A stretch of DNA of 64,000 nucleotides from SAR92 clade bacterium H455 (GTDB taxonomy: Bacteria > Pseudomonadota > Gammaproteobacteria > Pseudomonadales > Porticoccaceae). Both the position numbers and the translations under genes were made by a program. The notes beneath the pieces were generated by a model. That model ran no database searches. It saw nothing but the letters and a program-made list of their open reading frames with translations, and was not told where the DNA came from. The stretch is from positions 2,893,584-2,957,583 of the forward strand of contig CP103416.1 of assembly GCA_024802545.1 (NCBI GenBank), in the 5' to 3' direction. Positions 52,601 through 62,659 of this stretch are shown piece after piece (within the stretch, counting starts at the first letter, position 1; every line of letters begins with the position of its first letter).

Positions 52601-53774
52601 TGTAGAACAGGTTCTCTGCCGACTCTTTCGTTGGCGGCTCACCGGGACGCATCATGCGGTAGATCTCTACCAGAGCTTCCAGCTGAGTGCGCGACGGATC
52701 AATACGCAATGTATCGGCAATAAACGGCCCGCAATCCAGATCGTTGGTGTAGAGCGTTTCAATATCTTTTACACCAGCTTCAGCGAGCTGATCGAGAACT
52801 TCTTCGGTGATCTCAGTGTTACATTCAAACAGTAACTCACCAGTCTTTGGATCGGCAATATCGTTAGCCGTTGCCAGACCGATCAAATACTCAGAAGGTA
52901 CTTCAAGAGAGGTAACCTTACCCTTTTCGAGATCGCGGATATGGCGCGCGGTTACACGACGGCCTTTCTCAACGACAACTGCACCTTTCTTGTCTTTAAT
53001 ATCGAAGACAGTAATTTCACCACGCAGCCGCTCTGGATCGAGCTCAAGCGTATAGCCGTCTTTCTTCTGATGGAAGATACTGGTATCAAAGAACATACCG
53101 AGAATTTCTTCAGAGTTGTAACCCAAGGCCCGCAGAAGGATCGTAGCCGGCAATTTGCGACGACGGTCAATACGCACATAGAGAATATCTTTCGGGTCAA
53201 ACTCAAAGTCCAACCAAGAGCCGCGGTAAGGAATCACGCGTGCGGTGTAGAGCAATTTACCCGAAGAGTGAGTCTTGCCCTTATCATGGTCGAAGATAAC
53301 GCCAGGAGATCTATGCAACTGGGAGACGATTACGCGCTCGGTTCCATTGATGATAAACGTACCGTTATCAGTCATCAGCGGGATTTCACCAAGATAGACT
53401 TCTTGCTCGCGAATATCTTTGATTGCTTTGTTTGTAGATTCTTTGTCGTAGATAACCAGACGAACTCTAACTCGCAAGGGGACAGAGAAAGTCACTCCTC
53501 GGAGCTTACATTCCTCTACATCAAACGCTGGCTTGCCCAGCACATAGTCTACGTATTCCAGCGCAGCGTGACCTGAATATCCAACAATTGGAAATATAGA
53601 GTTCAGTGCAGCATGCAGACCGGTGTTCTGTCGCTCGGCGACCGCAACACCCGTCTGGGTAAAATTCTTATAGGAATCGAGCTGGATTGCCAGCAGGTAA
53701 GGCAAGTCCATAACGTTTGGCAGCTTGCCAAAGTTCTTGCGGATACGTTTCTTCTCGGTAAAAGAGTAAGCCAT
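49632..53774 (-). CDS. rpoB: RNA polymerase subunit beta
   Basis: Catalytic subunit, 1380 residues, somewhat longer than E. coli (1342). Starts [19 protein letters not shown]. The rifampicin-binding region is wild-type at the common resistance positions ([20 protein letters not shown]). The C-terminal [20 protein letters not shown] is intact. Confidence 0.99.
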   Translation of the reverse strand: MAYSFTEKKRIRKNFGKLPNVMDLPYLLAIQLDSYKNFTQTGVAVAERQNTGLHAALNSIFPIVGYSGHAALEYVDYVLGKPAFDVEECKLRGVTFSVPLRVRVRLVIYDKESTNKAIKDIREQEVYLGEIPLMTDNGTFIINGTERVIVSQLHRSPGVIFDHDKGKTHSSGKLLYTARVIPYRGSWLDFEFDPKDILYVRIDRRRKLPATILLRALGYNSEEILGMFFDTSIFHQKKDGYTLELDPERLRGEITVFDIKDKKGAVVVEKGRRVTARHIRDLEKGKVTSLEVPSEYLIGLATANDIADPKTGELLFECNTEITEEVLDQLAEAGVKDIETLYTNDLDCGPFIADTLRIDPSRTQLEALVEIYRMMRPGEPPTKESAENLFYNLFFNLERYDLSSVGRMKFNRRLDRVEEEGCGVLYDQRYFSMQKTDEAHELFEEYGEGSDIADVMKTLINIRNGKGGVDDIDHLGNRRIRSVGEMAENQFRVGLVRVERAVKERLSMAESEELMPQDLVNAKPVAAAMKEFFGSSQLSQFMDQNNPLSEITHKRRVSALGPGGLTRERAGFEVRDVHPTHYGRVCPIETPEGPNIGLINSLATYARTNSYGFIETPYRKVVNNKVTDQIEYLSAINESQYVIAQASAKLNAKGEFVEDVVNVRHQNEFTVKLPGDVDYMDVSPRQVVSVAASLIPFLEHDDANRALMGSNMQRQAVPTLLAEAPLVGTGIERPVASDSGVCKVAKRGGVIESVDAGRIVVRVSDEETESGDAGVDIYNLTKYTRSNQNTCINQRPIVNQGDIIARGDVLADGPSVDLGELALGQNMRIAFMPWNGFNFEDSILISERVVKEDRFTTIHIQELTCVARDTKLGSEEITADIPNVGEVALARLDESGIVHIGAEVAAGDILVGKVTPKGETQLTPEEKLLRAIFGEKASDVKDTSLRVPTSIKGTVINVQVFTRDGLDKDQRSLDIERAELDQYRKDLNDEYRIVENATLGRLFSALVGGKVVKAEGLKKGAELTAADVGEYTTDDWFAIRMDKAELNDQIAAAQAQLGERRIDLDERFEEKRRKLQSGDDLAPGVLKTVKVYLAVKRRIQPGDKMAGRHGNKGVISVIKPIEDMPYDEHGEPVDIVLNPLGVPSRMNVGQVLETHMGMAAKGLGVKIDAMIKAQSKAAEIRKFLQEIYDVGETVYGTDLKELTDKEVLELAGNLRKGVPIATPVFDGANEVELKKLLELADLHESGQTTLYDGRSGDKFDRPVTVGYMYMLKLNHLVDDKMHARSTGSYSLVTQQPLGGKAQFGGQRFGEMEVWALEAYGAAYTLQEMLTVKSDDVAGRTKMYKNIVDGDHRMEPGMPESFNVLVKEVRSLGINMELENE

Positions 53775-53865
53775 CTGTATTCCTCGGGATATCTTTATTA
53801 GGGAATTACCAATCTTGAGTTCAAGCTCAAGGTACTACTGCTTATAAATTCCCATACTTACAAGC

Positions 53866-53898
53866 AGAAAAGGGCCGAAGGGAAATCCCCTTCAGCCC
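53866..53898 (-). terminator. Attenuator between rplL and rpoB
   Basis: Minus-strand GGGCTGAAGGG pairs with CCCTTCGGCCC (one G-U pair), then TTTTCTG. It lies 35 bases after the rplL stop and about 90 bases before rpoB. In E. coli an attenuator at the same place lowers rpoBC relative to L7/L12; the same role is likely. Confidence 0.8.
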
Positions 53899-53932
53899 AG
53901 CCTGAAAAAATCAGGCAACTTGCGCGACCAAC

Positions 53933-54310
53933 TTACTTAAGTTCGACAGTTGCGCCAGCTTCTTCCAATGCCTTCTTAGCTTCTTCAGCGTCGTCTTTAG
54001 AAGCAGCTTCTTTGATTGTCGACGGAGCGCCATCAACCAATTCTTTAGCTTCCTTCAGACCAAGACCAGTGATTGCGCGAACAGCCTTAATAACATTCAC
54101 TTTCTTGTCGCCAACAGCGGCCAAAACTACGTCGAAGTCAGTCTTCTCTTCTGCAGCAGCTTCGCCACCAGCAGCAGGACCAGCAGCAACAGCAACAGCT
54201 GCCTGAGCTGATACACCGAACTTCTCTTCCATTGCGCTTACTAGCTCAACAACGTCCATCACGCTCATTTCAGCGATTGCATTCAAAATATCTTCTTGTG
54301 ATAAAGCCAT
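53933..54310 (-). CDS. rplL: 50S ribosomal protein L7/L12
   Basis: Stalk protein of 125 residues that recruits translation GTPases. N-terminal dimerisation helices, an Ala/Gly-rich hinge ([19 protein letters not shown]) and the C-terminal domain with [20 protein letters not shown]. Confidence 0.98.
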   Translation of the reverse strand: MALSQEDILNAIAEMSVMDVVELVSAMEEKFGVSAQAAVAVAAGPAAGGEAAAEEKTDFDVVLAAVGDKKVNVIKAVRAITGLGLKEAKELVDGAPSTIKEAASKDDAEEAKKALEEAGATVELK

Positions 54311-54349
54311 TTCGGGCCTCCTAAATTTTTTGGTTTACACTGGAAGCGA

Positions 54350-54880
54350 TTACGCCGCTTCCTCTTTTTGAGTTTTAACTGCAGCTACAACGCGAGTTAC
54401 TTTAGTTGGTACTTCGTTAAACGTTCTAACCAACTTAGTAATCGGAGCCAATGTAACGCCTGCCAACATACCGAGAGCCTCATGGAGGGTCGGAAGTTTC
54501 GCAAGCATGTCAATCTGACCACTTTCGAGTAGCTGTCCACTAACTGATAACGCCTTGACTTCAAATTCTTTGTTATCTTTCGCAAAGTCTTTAAAAAGTC
54601 GCGCAGCAGCACCTGGATCCTCCATAGAGAAACCAAATAATGATGGACCGACTAAAACATCTTCTACGCATGCGTAGTCAGTTTCAGCGAATGCTCGCTT
54701 AGCCAAAGTGTTGCGGACAACGCGCAATTGCACGTTCTCTGCTCGAGCTTTAGCACGCAGACCATTCATAGCGGTTACATCAACGCCACGAGCGTCGGCA
54801 ATCACTAGAGACAAAGCGTTCGCTGCTGTTTCGCTTACTTCAGCAACAATTGCTTTTTTGCCTTCGAGATTCAATGCCAC
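54350..54880 (-). CDS. rplJ: 50S ribosomal protein L10
   Basis: Stalk base protein; in E. coli the L10-(L12) complex represses this operon. 176 residues, starting MALNLEGKKAIVAEVSETA, with the C-terminal L12-binding helix. Preceded by a long untranslated leader. Confidence 0.98.
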   Translation of the reverse strand: MALNLEGKKAIVAEVSETAANALSLVIADARGVDVTAMNGLRAKARAENVQLRVVRNTLAKRAFAETDYACVEDVLVGPSLFGFSMEDPGAAARLFKDFAKDNKEFEVKALSVSGQLLESGQIDMLAKLPTLHEALGMLAGVTLAPITKLVRTFNEVPTKVTRVVAAVKTQKEEAA

Positions 54881-55125
54881 GATAAATCTCCTGCTTTTAC
54901 CTGAGTTTCGGTCGAAACCTAAAGCCTCCGACCACCTCGGCGAAATAATTCCAGTGCAACTAATTCTGTACTGGGTTCACCGTTTGCGTAGGCAAATTCT
55001 ATTGGCATAACGCCAGTAAAACGCATTAAACCCTTGCGGGAACCTACGGTCTTTAACGACTCGCATTAGCCATACAGGTCAATGCGAACCCCAAAGTCTT
55101 TTAAACAGCCATAGCTGTCGATCAA
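54881..55125 (-). promoter_or_regulatory. rplJ leader, probable L10 autoregulatory region
   Basis: A 245-base gap without a gene between rplA and rplJ. The size and place match the rplJ leader where L10 binds in E. coli. It contains GGTTCCCGCAAGGG-like stems on the minus strand. A covariance-model search would be needed to confirm; I could not delimit a promoter. Confidence 0.5.
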
Positions 55126-55821
55126 TTAAGCCTCAATAGAGCCTTGATCAACCGTTAATCCTGGACCCATAGTGGAAGATACAGTGACCTTCTTGACATA
55201 AACGCCCTTTGCCGAAGCTGGCTTGGCTTTCATCAAATCAGCCACCAATGCTGCAAGGTTCTCTTTCAGTGCGGAAGCTTCAAAGCCAATGACACCGATG
55301 CCACCATGGATAATACCGTTCTTGTCTGCACGGAAACGCACCTGACCGGCTTTAGCATTTTTAACTGCTGTCGCCACATCGGGCGTTACTGTTCCAGACT
55401 TAGGGTTAGGCATCAGACCACGCGGGCCCAATACTTTACCCAGCAGACCTACAACGCGCATAGCGTCTGGAGCGGCAATAACCACATCAAAGTCCATCAT
55501 GCCGCCTTTAATCTCGGCAGCCAATTCATCCATACCAACCAGCTCTGCGCCAGCAGCTGTAGCCGCTTCAGCAGCAGCGCCCTGAGCGAAAACACAGACC
55601 CGAACGTCTTTGCCAGAACCGTTTGGCAGAGTAGTAGCACCGCGAACAATTTGGTCTGATTTGCGGGGATCGATACCCAAGTTAATGGCTACATCGACAG
55701 TCTCGTTAAACTTAACAGCGGATAAAACTTTCAGCAGGTTCAATGCTTCATCAGCAGAGTAAACTTTGCCAGCTTCAATTTGCTCATTAATAGCGCGACG
55801 GCGCTTCGATAGCTTAGGCAT
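55126..55821 (-). CDS. rplA: 50S ribosomal protein L1
   Basis: Mobile stalk protein by the E site; repressor of the L11 operon in E. coli. 231 residues, with the [23 protein letters not shown] signature region. It directly abuts rplK. Confidence 0.98.
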   Translation of the reverse strand: MPKLSKRRRAINEQIEAGKVYSADEALNLLKVLSAVKFNETVDVAINLGIDPRKSDQIVRGATTLPNGSGKDVRVCVFAQGAAAEAATAAGAELVGMDELAAEIKGGMMDFDVVIAAPDAMRVVGLLGKVLGPRGLMPNPKSGTVTPDVATAVKNAKAGQVRFRADKNGIIHGGIGVIGFEASALKENLAALVADLMKAKPASAKGVYVKKVTVSSTMGPGLTVDQGSIEA

Positions 55822-56253
55822 TTACACACCCTCCGTTTCGAGGCCCATTGAACGGGCTGAGCCGGCAATGGTGCGAACAGCTGCATCTAGACTAGCTGCA
55901 GTCAGGTCGGGTTCTTTTGTCTTAACAATTTCTTCTAACTGCTCGCGAGTCACCTTGCCAACTTTATCTGTGTTGGGACGGCCACTACCGCTTTTGATAC
56001 CAGCTGCTTTCTTCAAAAGGAATGACGCAGGGGGCGTCTTCATTTCAAAGGTGAAGCTTCTGTCTGCGTAAACAGTAATAACAACAGGCACTGGTGCGCC
56101 TTGCTCGATACCCTGAGTCTGTGCGTTAAAACCCTTACAGAATTCCATGATGTTGACGCCGTGCTGACCCAATGCTGGACCAACCGGGGGACTTGGATTG
56201 GCCTGACCTGCAGGCACTTGCAGCTTGATATAAGCCGTAACTTTCTTAGCCAT
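55822..56253 (-). CDS. rplK: 50S ribosomal protein L11
   Basis: GTPase-centre protein, needed for RelA activation in E. coli. 143 residues from ATG 56253 ([20 protein letters not shown]), with a GGAG-like site upstream. An in-frame extension to 56364 crosses the structured nusG-rplK spacer and is not part of the protein. Confidence 0.98.
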   Translation of the reverse strand: MAKKVTAYIKLQVPAGQANPSPPVGPALGQHGVNIMEFCKGFNAQTQGIEQGAPVPVVITVYADRSFTFEMKTPPASFLLKKAAGIKSGSGRPNTDKVGKVTREQLEEIVKTKEPDLTAASLDAAVRTIAGSARSMGLETEGV

Positions 56254-56312
56254 TTTACTTCTCCACTTGCGGGTGATTAGCGCCTCTAGATTGCCACTGC
56301 ATTGAACGCAAC

Positions 56313-56369
56313 AACTATCCTTCGTAGGCTCCCCGATAGGCCGGCGGAATTGCCAGCCTACCAATAGTT
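56313..56369 (-). promoter_or_regulatory. Structured nusG-rplK spacer with alternative pairings
   Basis: On the minus strand AACTAT/ATAGTT form outer arms around a region with two competing stems. One is GGTAGGCTGGC with GCCGGCCTATC (11 pairs, two G-U, 6-base loop); the other is GTAGGCT with AGCCTAC (7 perfect pairs). No T-tract follows. It lies 60 bases before rplK, where L1 regulates the operon in E. coli; function here is inference. Confidence 0.5.
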
Positions 56370-56376
56370 ATTTTTA

Positions 56377-56910
56377 CTAGGCTTTTTCTACCTGAGTAAA
56401 TTCCAACTCGACTGGTGTTGAACGACCGAAGATCGATACCGCAACACGCAATCTGCTTTTCTCGTAGTTAACCTCTTCAACGGTTCCGTTGAAGTCATTA
56501 AATGGCCCGTGAGTAACGCGAACCAACTCACCTGGTTCAAACATTGTTTTCGGACGCGGCGCTTCTTCAGAGTCGTGTACACGCTGAAGAATTAAATCAG
56601 CTTCTTTATCAGTGATTGGCGCAGGCTTATCTGCCTTGCCGCCGATAAAGCCCATAACACGTGGCGTTTCTTTTACTAAGTGCCATGTATCGTCATCCAG
56701 CTCCATCTGAACCAGAACATAACCCGGAAAAAACATTCTCTCGCTGGTGCGCTTTTCGCCACCGCGCATCTCTACCACTTCTTCGGTAGGGACTAAAATC
56801 TCGCCAAACTTTTCCTGCAGGTTATGCATCTGAATGCGATCCTGCAACGCAAGGGAAACTTTCTTCTCATAACCTGAGTAAGCATGTACCACATACCATC
56901 GCATCGACAT
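56377..56910 (-). CDS. nusG: Transcription elongation factor NusG
   Basis: RNA polymerase-binding factor linking transcription with Rho and the ribosome. NGN domain ([20 protein letters not shown]) and C-terminal KOW domain ([19 protein letters not shown]). 177 residues. Follows secE by 9 bases. Confidence 0.98.
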   Translation of the reverse strand: MSMRWYVVHAYSGYEKKVSLALQDRIQMHNLQEKFGEILVPTEEVVEMRGGEKRTSERMFFPGYVLVQMELDDDTWHLVKETPRVMGFIGGKADKPAPITDKEADLILQRVHDSEEAPRPKTMFEPGELVRVTHGPFNDFNGTVEEVNYEKSRLRVAVSIFGRSTPVELEFTQVEKA

Positions 56911-56919
56911 GCTCTTCTC

Positions 56920-57288
56920 CTAACCCATTATCTGTGCAGCGCCCCAACTCAATAGGGAATCTATTCCCCAAAGAATCAGCGACATCAATAAAATTACCGC
57001 AACAACGATCAGAGTTGTCTGATTGCGCTCTTGCTTAGTCGGCCACACCACTTTGCGTAACTCAGTGCGTGCACCAATGCCCAGCGAAATAAGCGCTGCG
57101 CCTTTTGCAGTCTGCGCAGCAATAAAGCTCGCAACCGCAACTGCCACAATCATGCCAAGCGCACGATAGAGAACCGATTCAGCACCGTAATACCAGTTGG
57201 CAAAAATAGCCCCACCCAGCACTACCGCTGCCACCAGCCACTTGAGCCAGTCTAATCGAAACTGCTTATCTTCTATTGCAACACTCAT
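56920..57288 (-). CDS. secE: Preprotein translocase subunit SecE
   Basis: Inner-membrane SecYEG component, 122 residues, gammaproteobacterial form with three membrane helices. The conserved amphipathic segment ELRKVVWPTKQERNQTT precedes the last helix. Confidence 0.97.
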   Translation of the reverse strand: MSVAIEDKQFRLDWLKWLVAAVVLGGAIFANWYYGAESVLYRALGMIVAVAVASFIAAQTAKGAALISLGIGARTELRKVVWPTKQERNQTTLIVVAVILLMSLILWGIDSLLSWGAAQIMG

Positions 57289-57310
57289 TAACGCGCCCTG
57301 ACTTATTAAG

Positions 57311-57386
57311 TGGCAGGCCAGGAGGGACTCGAACCCCCAACAGCCGGTTTTGGAGACCGGTGCTCTACCAATTGAACTACTGGCCT
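57311..57386 (-). tRNA. tRNA-Trp (CCA)
   Basis: 76-base cloverleaf starting AGGCCAG and ending CTGGCCT-G-CCA with encoded CCA. The anticodon loop CTCCAAA gives CCA. Position between tufB and secE is conserved in gammaproteobacteria. Confidence 0.98.
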
Positions 57387-57421
57387 ACAATGATTTTTAT
57401 TGCTTTCCCTATCTGACAGCT

Positions 57422-57449
57422 AAGCCGAGACATCAAGATGCCTCGGCTT
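57422..57449 (-). promoter_or_regulatory. Hairpin between tufB and tRNA-Trp
   Basis: AAGCCGAG (57422-57429) pairs with CTCGGCTT (57442-57449), with further CATC/GATG pairing inside. No T-tract follows, so it is probably an mRNA 3'-end/processing structure that still allows read-through into tRNA-Trp and secE. Confidence 0.55.
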
Positions 57450-57473
57450 TGCGCTTCAGACTCTGTGCAACTA

Positions 57474-58697
57474 TTACTCGATAATCTTAGCTACAACACC
57501 AGCGCCAACAGTACGGCCGCCTTCACGAATTGCAAAACGAAGACCTTCTTCCATAGCAATCGGGTGAATCAACGTAACTTCCATCTGCACGTTGTCGCCT
57601 GGCATTACCATTTCAGTTCCCTCGGGCAATTCACATGCGCCGGTCACATCCGTGGTACGGAAGTAAAACTGCGGACGGTAGCCTTTAAAGAATGGTGTAT
57701 GACGACCACCTTCATCTTTAGTCAGAACATAGATCTCTGAAGTGAACTTAGTGTGTGGCTTAACAGAACCTGGCTTGGCCAGTACTTGACCACGCTGAAC
57801 TTCTTCACGCTTAGTGCCGCGCAACAAAACACCACAGTTCTCGCCAGCACGACCTTCGTCAAGCAGCTTGCGGAACATCTCAACACCAGTACAGGTAGTC
57901 TTGGCTGTGTCAGTGATACCGATGATCTCGATCTCTTCACCAACCTTAACAACACCACGCTCAATACGACCGGTTACAACAGTACCGCGACCCGCAATGG
58001 AGAAGACATCTTCAATAGGCATCAGGAACGGCTGATCAACAGCACGAACTGGCTCAGGGATGTAAGAATCTAGAGCTTCTACCAACTTCTTAACCGCTGT
58101 AGTACCCAGCTCGTTGTCATCACGGCCTTCCAACGCCATCAGCGCTGAACCAACAATGATTGGCGTGTCGTCGCCAGGGAACTCATAAAGATCCAGCAGC
58201 TCGCGCAGCTCCATCTCAACCAGCTCTAACATTTCCAGATACTCTTCAGATCCAAAGCCGCCACAATCTTCTGCAAGCAGGTCAGCTTTGTTTAAGAATA
58301 CTAATACGTAAGGTACACCGACCTGACGTGACAACAGGATGTGCTCGCGGGTCTGTGGCATTGGGCCATCAGTTGCGCCACATACCAAGATTGCGCCGTC
58401 CATCTGGGCAGCACCGGTAATCATGTTTTTAACATAATCGGCGTGACCTGGGCAGTCTACGTGGGCGTAGTGACGATCAGGGGAGTCATACTCAACGTGT
58501 GCTGTTGAGATAGTGATTCCGCGCTCGCGCTCTTCTGGTGCATTATCAATCTGGTCGAAGGCTTTCATTTCTCCACCCCAAACTTCAGCACAAACGCGTG
58601 TCATTGCAGCGGTCAAAGTGGTTTTACCATGATCGACGTGACCAATGGTGCCTACGTTGACGTGCGGCTTATTTCTTTCAAACTTTGCTTTTGCCAT
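57474..58697 (-). CDS. tufB: Elongation factor Tu, copy B
   Basis: The product is identical to that of tufA (407 residues, same NKAD insertion). The two genes differ at only scattered synonymous bases, whereas their flanks are unrelated, indicating gene conversion. The start is ATG 58697 ([12 protein letters not shown]) with a GGAGAC site; an in-frame ATG 24 bases upstream is not conserved in tufA. It lies in the classic tRNA-tufB transcription unit. Confidence 0.98.
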   Translation of the reverse strand: MAKAKFERNKPHVNVGTIGHVDHGKTTLTAAMTRVCAEVWGGEMKAFDQIDNAPEERERGITISTAHVEYDSPDRHYAHVDCPGHADYVKNMITGAAQMDGAILVCGATDGPMPQTREHILLSRQVGVPYVLVFLNKADLLAEDCGGFGSEEYLEMLELVEMELRELLDLYEFPGDDTPIIVGSALMALEGRDDNELGTTAVKKLVEALDSYIPEPVRAVDQPFLMPIEDVFSIAGRGTVVTGRIERGVVKVGEEIEIIGITDTAKTTCTGVEMFRKLLDEGRAGENCGVLLRGTKREEVQRGQVLAKPGSVKPHTKFTSEIYVLTKDEGGRHTPFFKGYRPQFYFRTTDVTGACELPEGTEMVMPGDNVQMEVTLIHPIAMEEGLRFAIREGGRTVGAGVVAKIIE

Positions 58698-58862
58698 CTC
58701 AGTGTCTCCTAATCGGAACATTAGCGGGCCGTTAACCTATCTTAGCTAATGCCCTGAACTTTAAATCTAGCGGCTTAATTTCAGCCATATAAACCTAGCT
58801 GCCTTAAACCAACTACTCGTACTACTTATTACACACGCAAAAACCATGTCTTCACGAATATA

Positions 58863-58937
<75 letters not shown>

Positions 58938-58956
58938 ACAAACCTTTACCAGTAAC

Positions 58957-59030
<74 letters not shown>

Positions 59031-59138
59031 TTGAACACTCAAACCTGCCAAGTCGCGCCGATCCCTGTCACCCCAAAACTCTAACTTCAGGACACGCTTG
59101 CTGCTAGTTAACTCGCGTAGCTAACTATTATTTAGCTA

Positions 59139-59222
59139 TGGTGGCGGGAGGTGGATTCGAACCACCGAAGCTTTCGCGTCAGATTTACAGTCTGATCCCT
59201 TTGGCCGCTCGGGAATCCCGCC
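59139..59222 (-). tRNA. tRNA-Tyr (GTA)
   Basis: 84-base class II tRNA with a long variable arm, starting GGCGGGA and ending TCCCGCC-A-CCA. Anticodon GTA in the CTGTAAA loop. It is followed by a 217-base spacer before tRNA-Thr(TGT) that contains palindromes but no gene. Confidence 0.97.
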
Positions 59223-59353
59223 CTTATAGTTAAATATTTACTCTTTTTACTGCGCCTTCACCTTCACGGAGGCAATTTAACCTGCGCATCTTGCCAGCAG
59301 GCATTCCTACTGCTTCGCTTATATAGGTCAAATGCTGACCTTCTAGGCGTAAA

Positions 59354-59420
59354 AACGGCAAAATGCCTTTTAAAAAGGCCGTTAATTTTCTTAGCGCAAC
59401 ACAATATTGGTAACAATATT
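59354..59420. repeat. Palindromes in the tRNA-Thr/tRNA-Tyr spacer
   Basis: Three inverted repeats in the spacer: AACGGC/GCCGTT (59354-59383), the nested GCCTTTT-A-AAAAGGC (59365-59379) and AATATTG-GTAA-CAATATT (59403-59420). They are probably RNase-processing structures in the precursor (inference). Confidence 0.5.
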
Positions 59421-59439
59421 AACGTCTTAGCTAAAAATA

Positions 59440-59515
59440 TGGAGCTGGCGAGAGGAGTCGAACCCCCGACCGGCTGATTACAAGTCAGCTGCTCTACCAA
59501 CTGAGCTACGCCAGC
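59440..59515 (-). tRNA. tRNA-Thr (TGT)
   Basis: 76-base cloverleaf starting GCTGGCG and ending CGCCAGC-T-CCA with encoded CCA. Anticodon loop CTTGTAA gives TGT. First gene after the promoter at 59535-59563. Confidence 0.97.
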
Positions 59516-59534
59516 ATCACAATAACGGAGCGCG

Positions 59535-59563
59535 ATTCTAGTGAAACTTAAGCCCAGAAGCAA
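59535..59563 (-). promoter_or_regulatory. Promoter of the tRNA-tufB unit
   Basis: Minus-strand TTGCTT (59558-59563), 17-base spacer, TAGAAT (59535-59540), then CGCGCTCC. The first three bases of the -10 box are the TAG stop codon of the upstream 159-codon gene. The GC-rich discriminator is typical of stringently controlled stable-RNA promoters. Confidence 0.8.
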
Positions 59564-60017
59564 CCTTCATGCAGTCTTCTAGGTATCTTTTTTTAGTTTC
59601 AATTAGAGGCCATCTGTTCAGCGAGCTACCGGCGCTTGCAGAGGCCGGGATAGACAGCCAAAATTCAGCTGATGATGATTCCAGAATAAGCTCTTCGGCA
59701 CTCACTAAATCCGGCAATAAGGCAATGAGCATGGCTGTCGCTGACTGCTTGTCGGCAAAGGGGCCTACAACATCACAGAGTGTCTGAGCTAAGCCTTCAG
59801 CGGAGCCAGGCTCGGAGCTCAGCGCTGTCAAGGAGGCACGCTTCTCAGAAGGCAGTTCGGCTATCAGCACAAGGGTCGCAGGTTGATTCTCCAGAAAAAG
59901 GTTATCTTCTTTGTTATGCAGCATTGGACTATCGACAGTTGATGACGGCGGTATATTTGTCATCATTAGATAGCCGAGTACATTTATCAAAAGCACCAGA
60001 ACCAATAGCGATTTCAT
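59538..60017 (-). CDS. Small membrane-anchored protein after coaX (SPOR-like position)
   Basis: A 159-residue protein with one N-terminal hydrophobic helix (LLVLVLLINVLGYLMM) and a soluble Ser/Glu-rich remainder ending RYLEDCMKVASGLKFH. In Pseudomonas a SPOR-domain protein occupies this place after coaX, and the C-terminus is similar in style, but I cannot see a convincing SPOR domain. Its ATG overlaps the coaX stop (ATGA). Its stop codon lies in the tRNA-tufB -10 box. Function unknown. Confidence 0.7.
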   Translation of the reverse strand: MKSLLVLVLLINVLGYLMMTNIPPSSTVDSPMLHNKEDNLFLENQPATLVLIAELPSEKRASLTALSSEPGSAEGLAQTLCDVVGPFADKQSATAMLIALLPDLVSAEELILESSSAEFWLSIPASASAGSSLNRWPLIETKKRYLEDCMKVASGLKFH

Positions 60018-60754
60018 CTGTGGGCACCTAAACTGAAACTGACACCCTTTACAGAAAGACCATCGAGGACCAAATCTGCACAGTAGGTGGCTTGAGCCTC
60101 CATCTGCGCCTTCAGCAGTAGACCATCACCGCCAGTAATGACTAGGCAGGCATTATGCTCTTTTCCCAGCCGCTCAATTAGCGCCACTAACATCAGCACG
60201 CAGCCTCGAGTAACCGCCTGCTCAGTTGAAGCTCCAGGATCAAGCATATTGCCATCAGCAGACTGATCGACCTTGACTTGGCTGGTGCCTTTCCATAGCG
60301 ACTCTTGCAGAAGCCTAATACCCGGGACTATATAGCCCCCTTGATGGACACCATCGTCAGTGATTAGATCGACGGTCACCGCACTGCCAGCATCTACCAC
60401 AACTGAGGCTCGCCCAGTCTGTTGGAACACTGCCAACACAGCCATCCAGCGATCAACACCAAGCTTTTCCGGCACTGAATAACCACAGCTAACAGAACCT
60501 ACCTGGGCACTGACCTCGGCGACTTGCAGAGCAATGCCAAATTGGTCGTGCAACTGCCGCGATAGATTTGTAACCACTGCATCACCAGCAACCGTGGAGA
60601 GTTGCGCCTGCGTCAGTGCAGCAACACCCAACAGCTGCAAAGGCTCACCACCTAAGACAGACGCAGTTAGCTGATTGCCTTGCAGTACAATCTGCGAGCC
60701 ATTGAGTAGGCGCCATTTTATTCGAGTATTGCCAGCGTCGATTTGTAAGATCAT
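60014..60754 (-). CDS. coaX: Type III pantothenate kinase
   Basis: First step of coenzyme A synthesis. The ASKHA-fold motifs are visible: DAGNTRIKW at the N-terminus, then DRWMAVLA and DAGSAVTVD. 246 residues. Its start overlaps the birA stop (ATGA), the conserved birA-coaX pair. Confidence 0.95.
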   Translation of the reverse strand: MILQIDAGNTRIKWRLLNGSQIVLQGNQLTASVLGGEPLQLLGVAALTQAQLSTVAGDAVVTNLSRQLHDQFGIALQVAEVSAQVGSVSCGYSVPEKLGVDRWMAVLAVFQQTGRASVVVDAGSAVTVDLITDDGVHQGGYIVPGIRLLQESLWKGTSQVKVDQSADGNMLDPGASTEQAVTRGCVLMLVALIERLGKEHNACLVITGGDGLLLKAQMEAQATYCADLVLDGLSVKGVSFSLGAHR

Positions 60755-61737
60755 TTGGCTAACCTTAGACTTAATTCTCCGCCGATAAAGCTTTCAATGT
60801 TGCCGCCATCTAACTCAAGCCGCAATGCACCATTGATATCAACCCCTTTAACTATGCCTGCTATGGATTGCTTAGGCGTACTTATTAATGCAGTTTGACC
60901 ATAGAACGCATCTGCTGCCTGCCATTCATCACGGTAGGCAGCAAACCCTTGCGCCTGAAAGGTACTCAGCAAGGGAAGGATTTCTGATATCAATTCTGCA
61001 GCAAGCTTGTTTCTTGCTGGCAGCTTATCCTGCAGTTCGGTAGCGACATCGGTCCAATCCTGATCGATTGCGCTTGCCTGCGAGACTCGCATCGACACAT
61101 TGAGACCAACACCTATAACAACACTGCAATGCCCCGCGGGATCGCCAATCATTTCCAACAAAATGCCACCCAATTTCTTTTGTTCAACATAAATATCATT
61201 TGGCCACTTCAACTTCACTCCTTGAACACCATGGGCGATCAAGGCTCTCCTAACTGCTACACCAACTGCTAGACTAAGCCCCTCAAGCGCTTGGGCACCC
61301 TTCTCGAAATCCCAGACTATGGACAGGTAGATGTTGGCAGCGAATGGACTGACCCAGTTTTTACCTCGACGTCCACGGCCGGCTGTTTGCTGCTCAGCAA
61401 GGATCACTAATCCTGAAACCGAGCTTTTTTCAGCCAACTCACGGGCATAGGTATTGGTGGAATCTATAGTTTGAAAAACATGGATATTGGAAAGGTGAGG
61501 CCTTGCTGCAACTGCAAGCGCACCAGTGATCGCCTGCCCATCGAGTAAATCAACGCCGCCAATAATTCGGTAACCTGTGCCCTTAGTGGTTTCAATTAGT
61601 AACCCCATGGCTTCGAGTTTTTGCAGATGCTTCCATACAGCCGTGCGGCTGCAACCAACTTTCTCACCTAGGGTCTCACCGGAGTGAAATTCACCATCTT
61701 TGAGTACATCTAAAATTTTACTTTGAATATCAGACAC
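60751..61737 (-). CDS. birA: Biotin-protein ligase / biotin operon repressor
   Basis: Bifunctional BirA, 328 residues. N-terminal winged helix (SGETLGEKVGCSRTAVWKHL), catalytic domain with the biotinyl-AMP loop GRGRRGKNWVSPF and KWPNDIYVEQKKLGGIL, then the C-terminal SH3-like domain. It biotinylates acetyl-CoA carboxylase and probably represses bio genes. Confidence 0.96.
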   Translation of the reverse strand: MSDIQSKILDVLKDGEFHSGETLGEKVGCSRTAVWKHLQKLEAMGLLIETTKGTGYRIIGGVDLLDGQAITGALAVAARPHLSNIHVFQTIDSTNTYARELAEKSSVSGLVILAEQQTAGRGRRGKNWVSPFAANIYLSIVWDFEKGAQALEGLSLAVGVAVRRALIAHGVQGVKLKWPNDIYVEQKKLGGILLEMIGDPAGHCSVVIGVGLNVSMRVSQASAIDQDWTDVATELQDKLPARNKLAAELISEILPLLSTFQAQGFAAYRDEWQAADAFYGQTALISTPKQSIAGIVKGVDINGALRLELDGGNIESFIGGELSLRLAK

Positions 61738-61767
61738 AGTAATCGCCCGTCATATTTATAGGGAAGG

Positions 61768-62565
61768 TTAATGGGGAAGGTTAAGCCAGATAAAGCGACC
61801 ACCCAGGAGCAACAGCAGGATGCCAAATAGCTTCTGCAGTAAAGCTGCGTCAGTTCGATGTGCAAGCAGCGCTCCCAGTCTCGCACAGGGTGTACCAGTC
61901 ACGACTATACCTAGCCACGCGGGAACAAATATATAGCCGAGAGTATCGCCCGGCAAATAGGCTAGAGGAATTGCCGTGCTGGCATAAACCACCGTAGCAA
62001 CAAGCGCGATAGGAAATCCGCAAGCGGCGGCGGAGCCCACCGCTTGGTGAATCTTAATCCCACGAAAGGCGAGAAACGGAGTTGTTAACGAGCCACCGCC
62101 TATACCGAAGAGTGTCGACAAACTGCCAATAACAGTGCCAGCAATACTTAACGACAAAGGCTTGGGGGAAGATCCTTCGCCGCTGAGAGGCTTATAAATA
62201 AGCATTTGCAATGCAACTAACATTAAGAAACCACCGAACAGCAGCTGTAGCAACCTGCCATTGAGCGACAGAGCCAGCAGCCCACCCAATAGTGCCCCAA
62301 GCAAAATACCTGGAGTGATATGTTTGACTAGATCCCAGCGAATTGAACGCCTCTGATGGTGGGTATAGATTGAAGAGAGGGAGGTGACCAAAATCGTGGC
62401 AAGGGAGGTGCCAATGGCAATATGGGTTGAGATTTCAGGAGCCATACCCTGCAAGTCAAAAGACAGAATTAGAAGAGGGACAATCACAACCCCACCGCCG
62501 AGACCGAAGAGGCCGCTGATAAGGCCGGCGACAGCACCCAGGGCGAGATATAATAAGTAATCCAT
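61768..62565 (-). CDS. TSUP (TauE/SafE) family permease
   Basis: An inner-membrane protein of 265 residues with about eight helices and the family's paired GLISGLFGLGGGVVIVPLL and GSLSTLFGIGGGSLTTPFL motifs. Family members move sulfite or organosulfur compounds, but the substrate is not predictable. ATG 62565 is preferred over the TTG at 62601, which has no ribosome-binding site. Confidence 0.9.
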   Translation of the reverse strand: MDYLLYLALGAVAGLISGLFGLGGGVVIVPLLILSFDLQGMAPEISTHIAIGTSLATILVTSLSSIYTHHQRRSIRWDLVKHITPGILLGALLGGLLALSLNGRLLQLLFGGFLMLVALQMLIYKPLSGEGSSPKPLSLSIAGTVIGSLSTLFGIGGGSLTTPFLAFRGIKIHQAVGSAAACGFPIALVATVVYASTAIPLAYLPGDTLGYIFVPAWLGIVVTGTPCARLGALLAHRTDAALLQKLFGILLLLLGGRFIWLNLPH

Positions 62566-62659
62566 TTGATGCTCGTTCAAAATTAAGGGCGCTTGAAGCA
62601 ATGGAGCTTACCCGATTATTGCCTATCCGCAAGAATAAAAAGTAGCTGCACAGCTCTAA

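Noticed and set aside
49632..53774. Rifampicin resistance changes in rpoB
   Set aside because: The cluster region is wild-type at the common resistance positions.
53901..53915. CCTGA-AAAAA-TCAGG hairpin before rplL stop region
   Set aside because: Very short stem; the GGGCTGAAGGG hairpin next to it is the credible attenuator.
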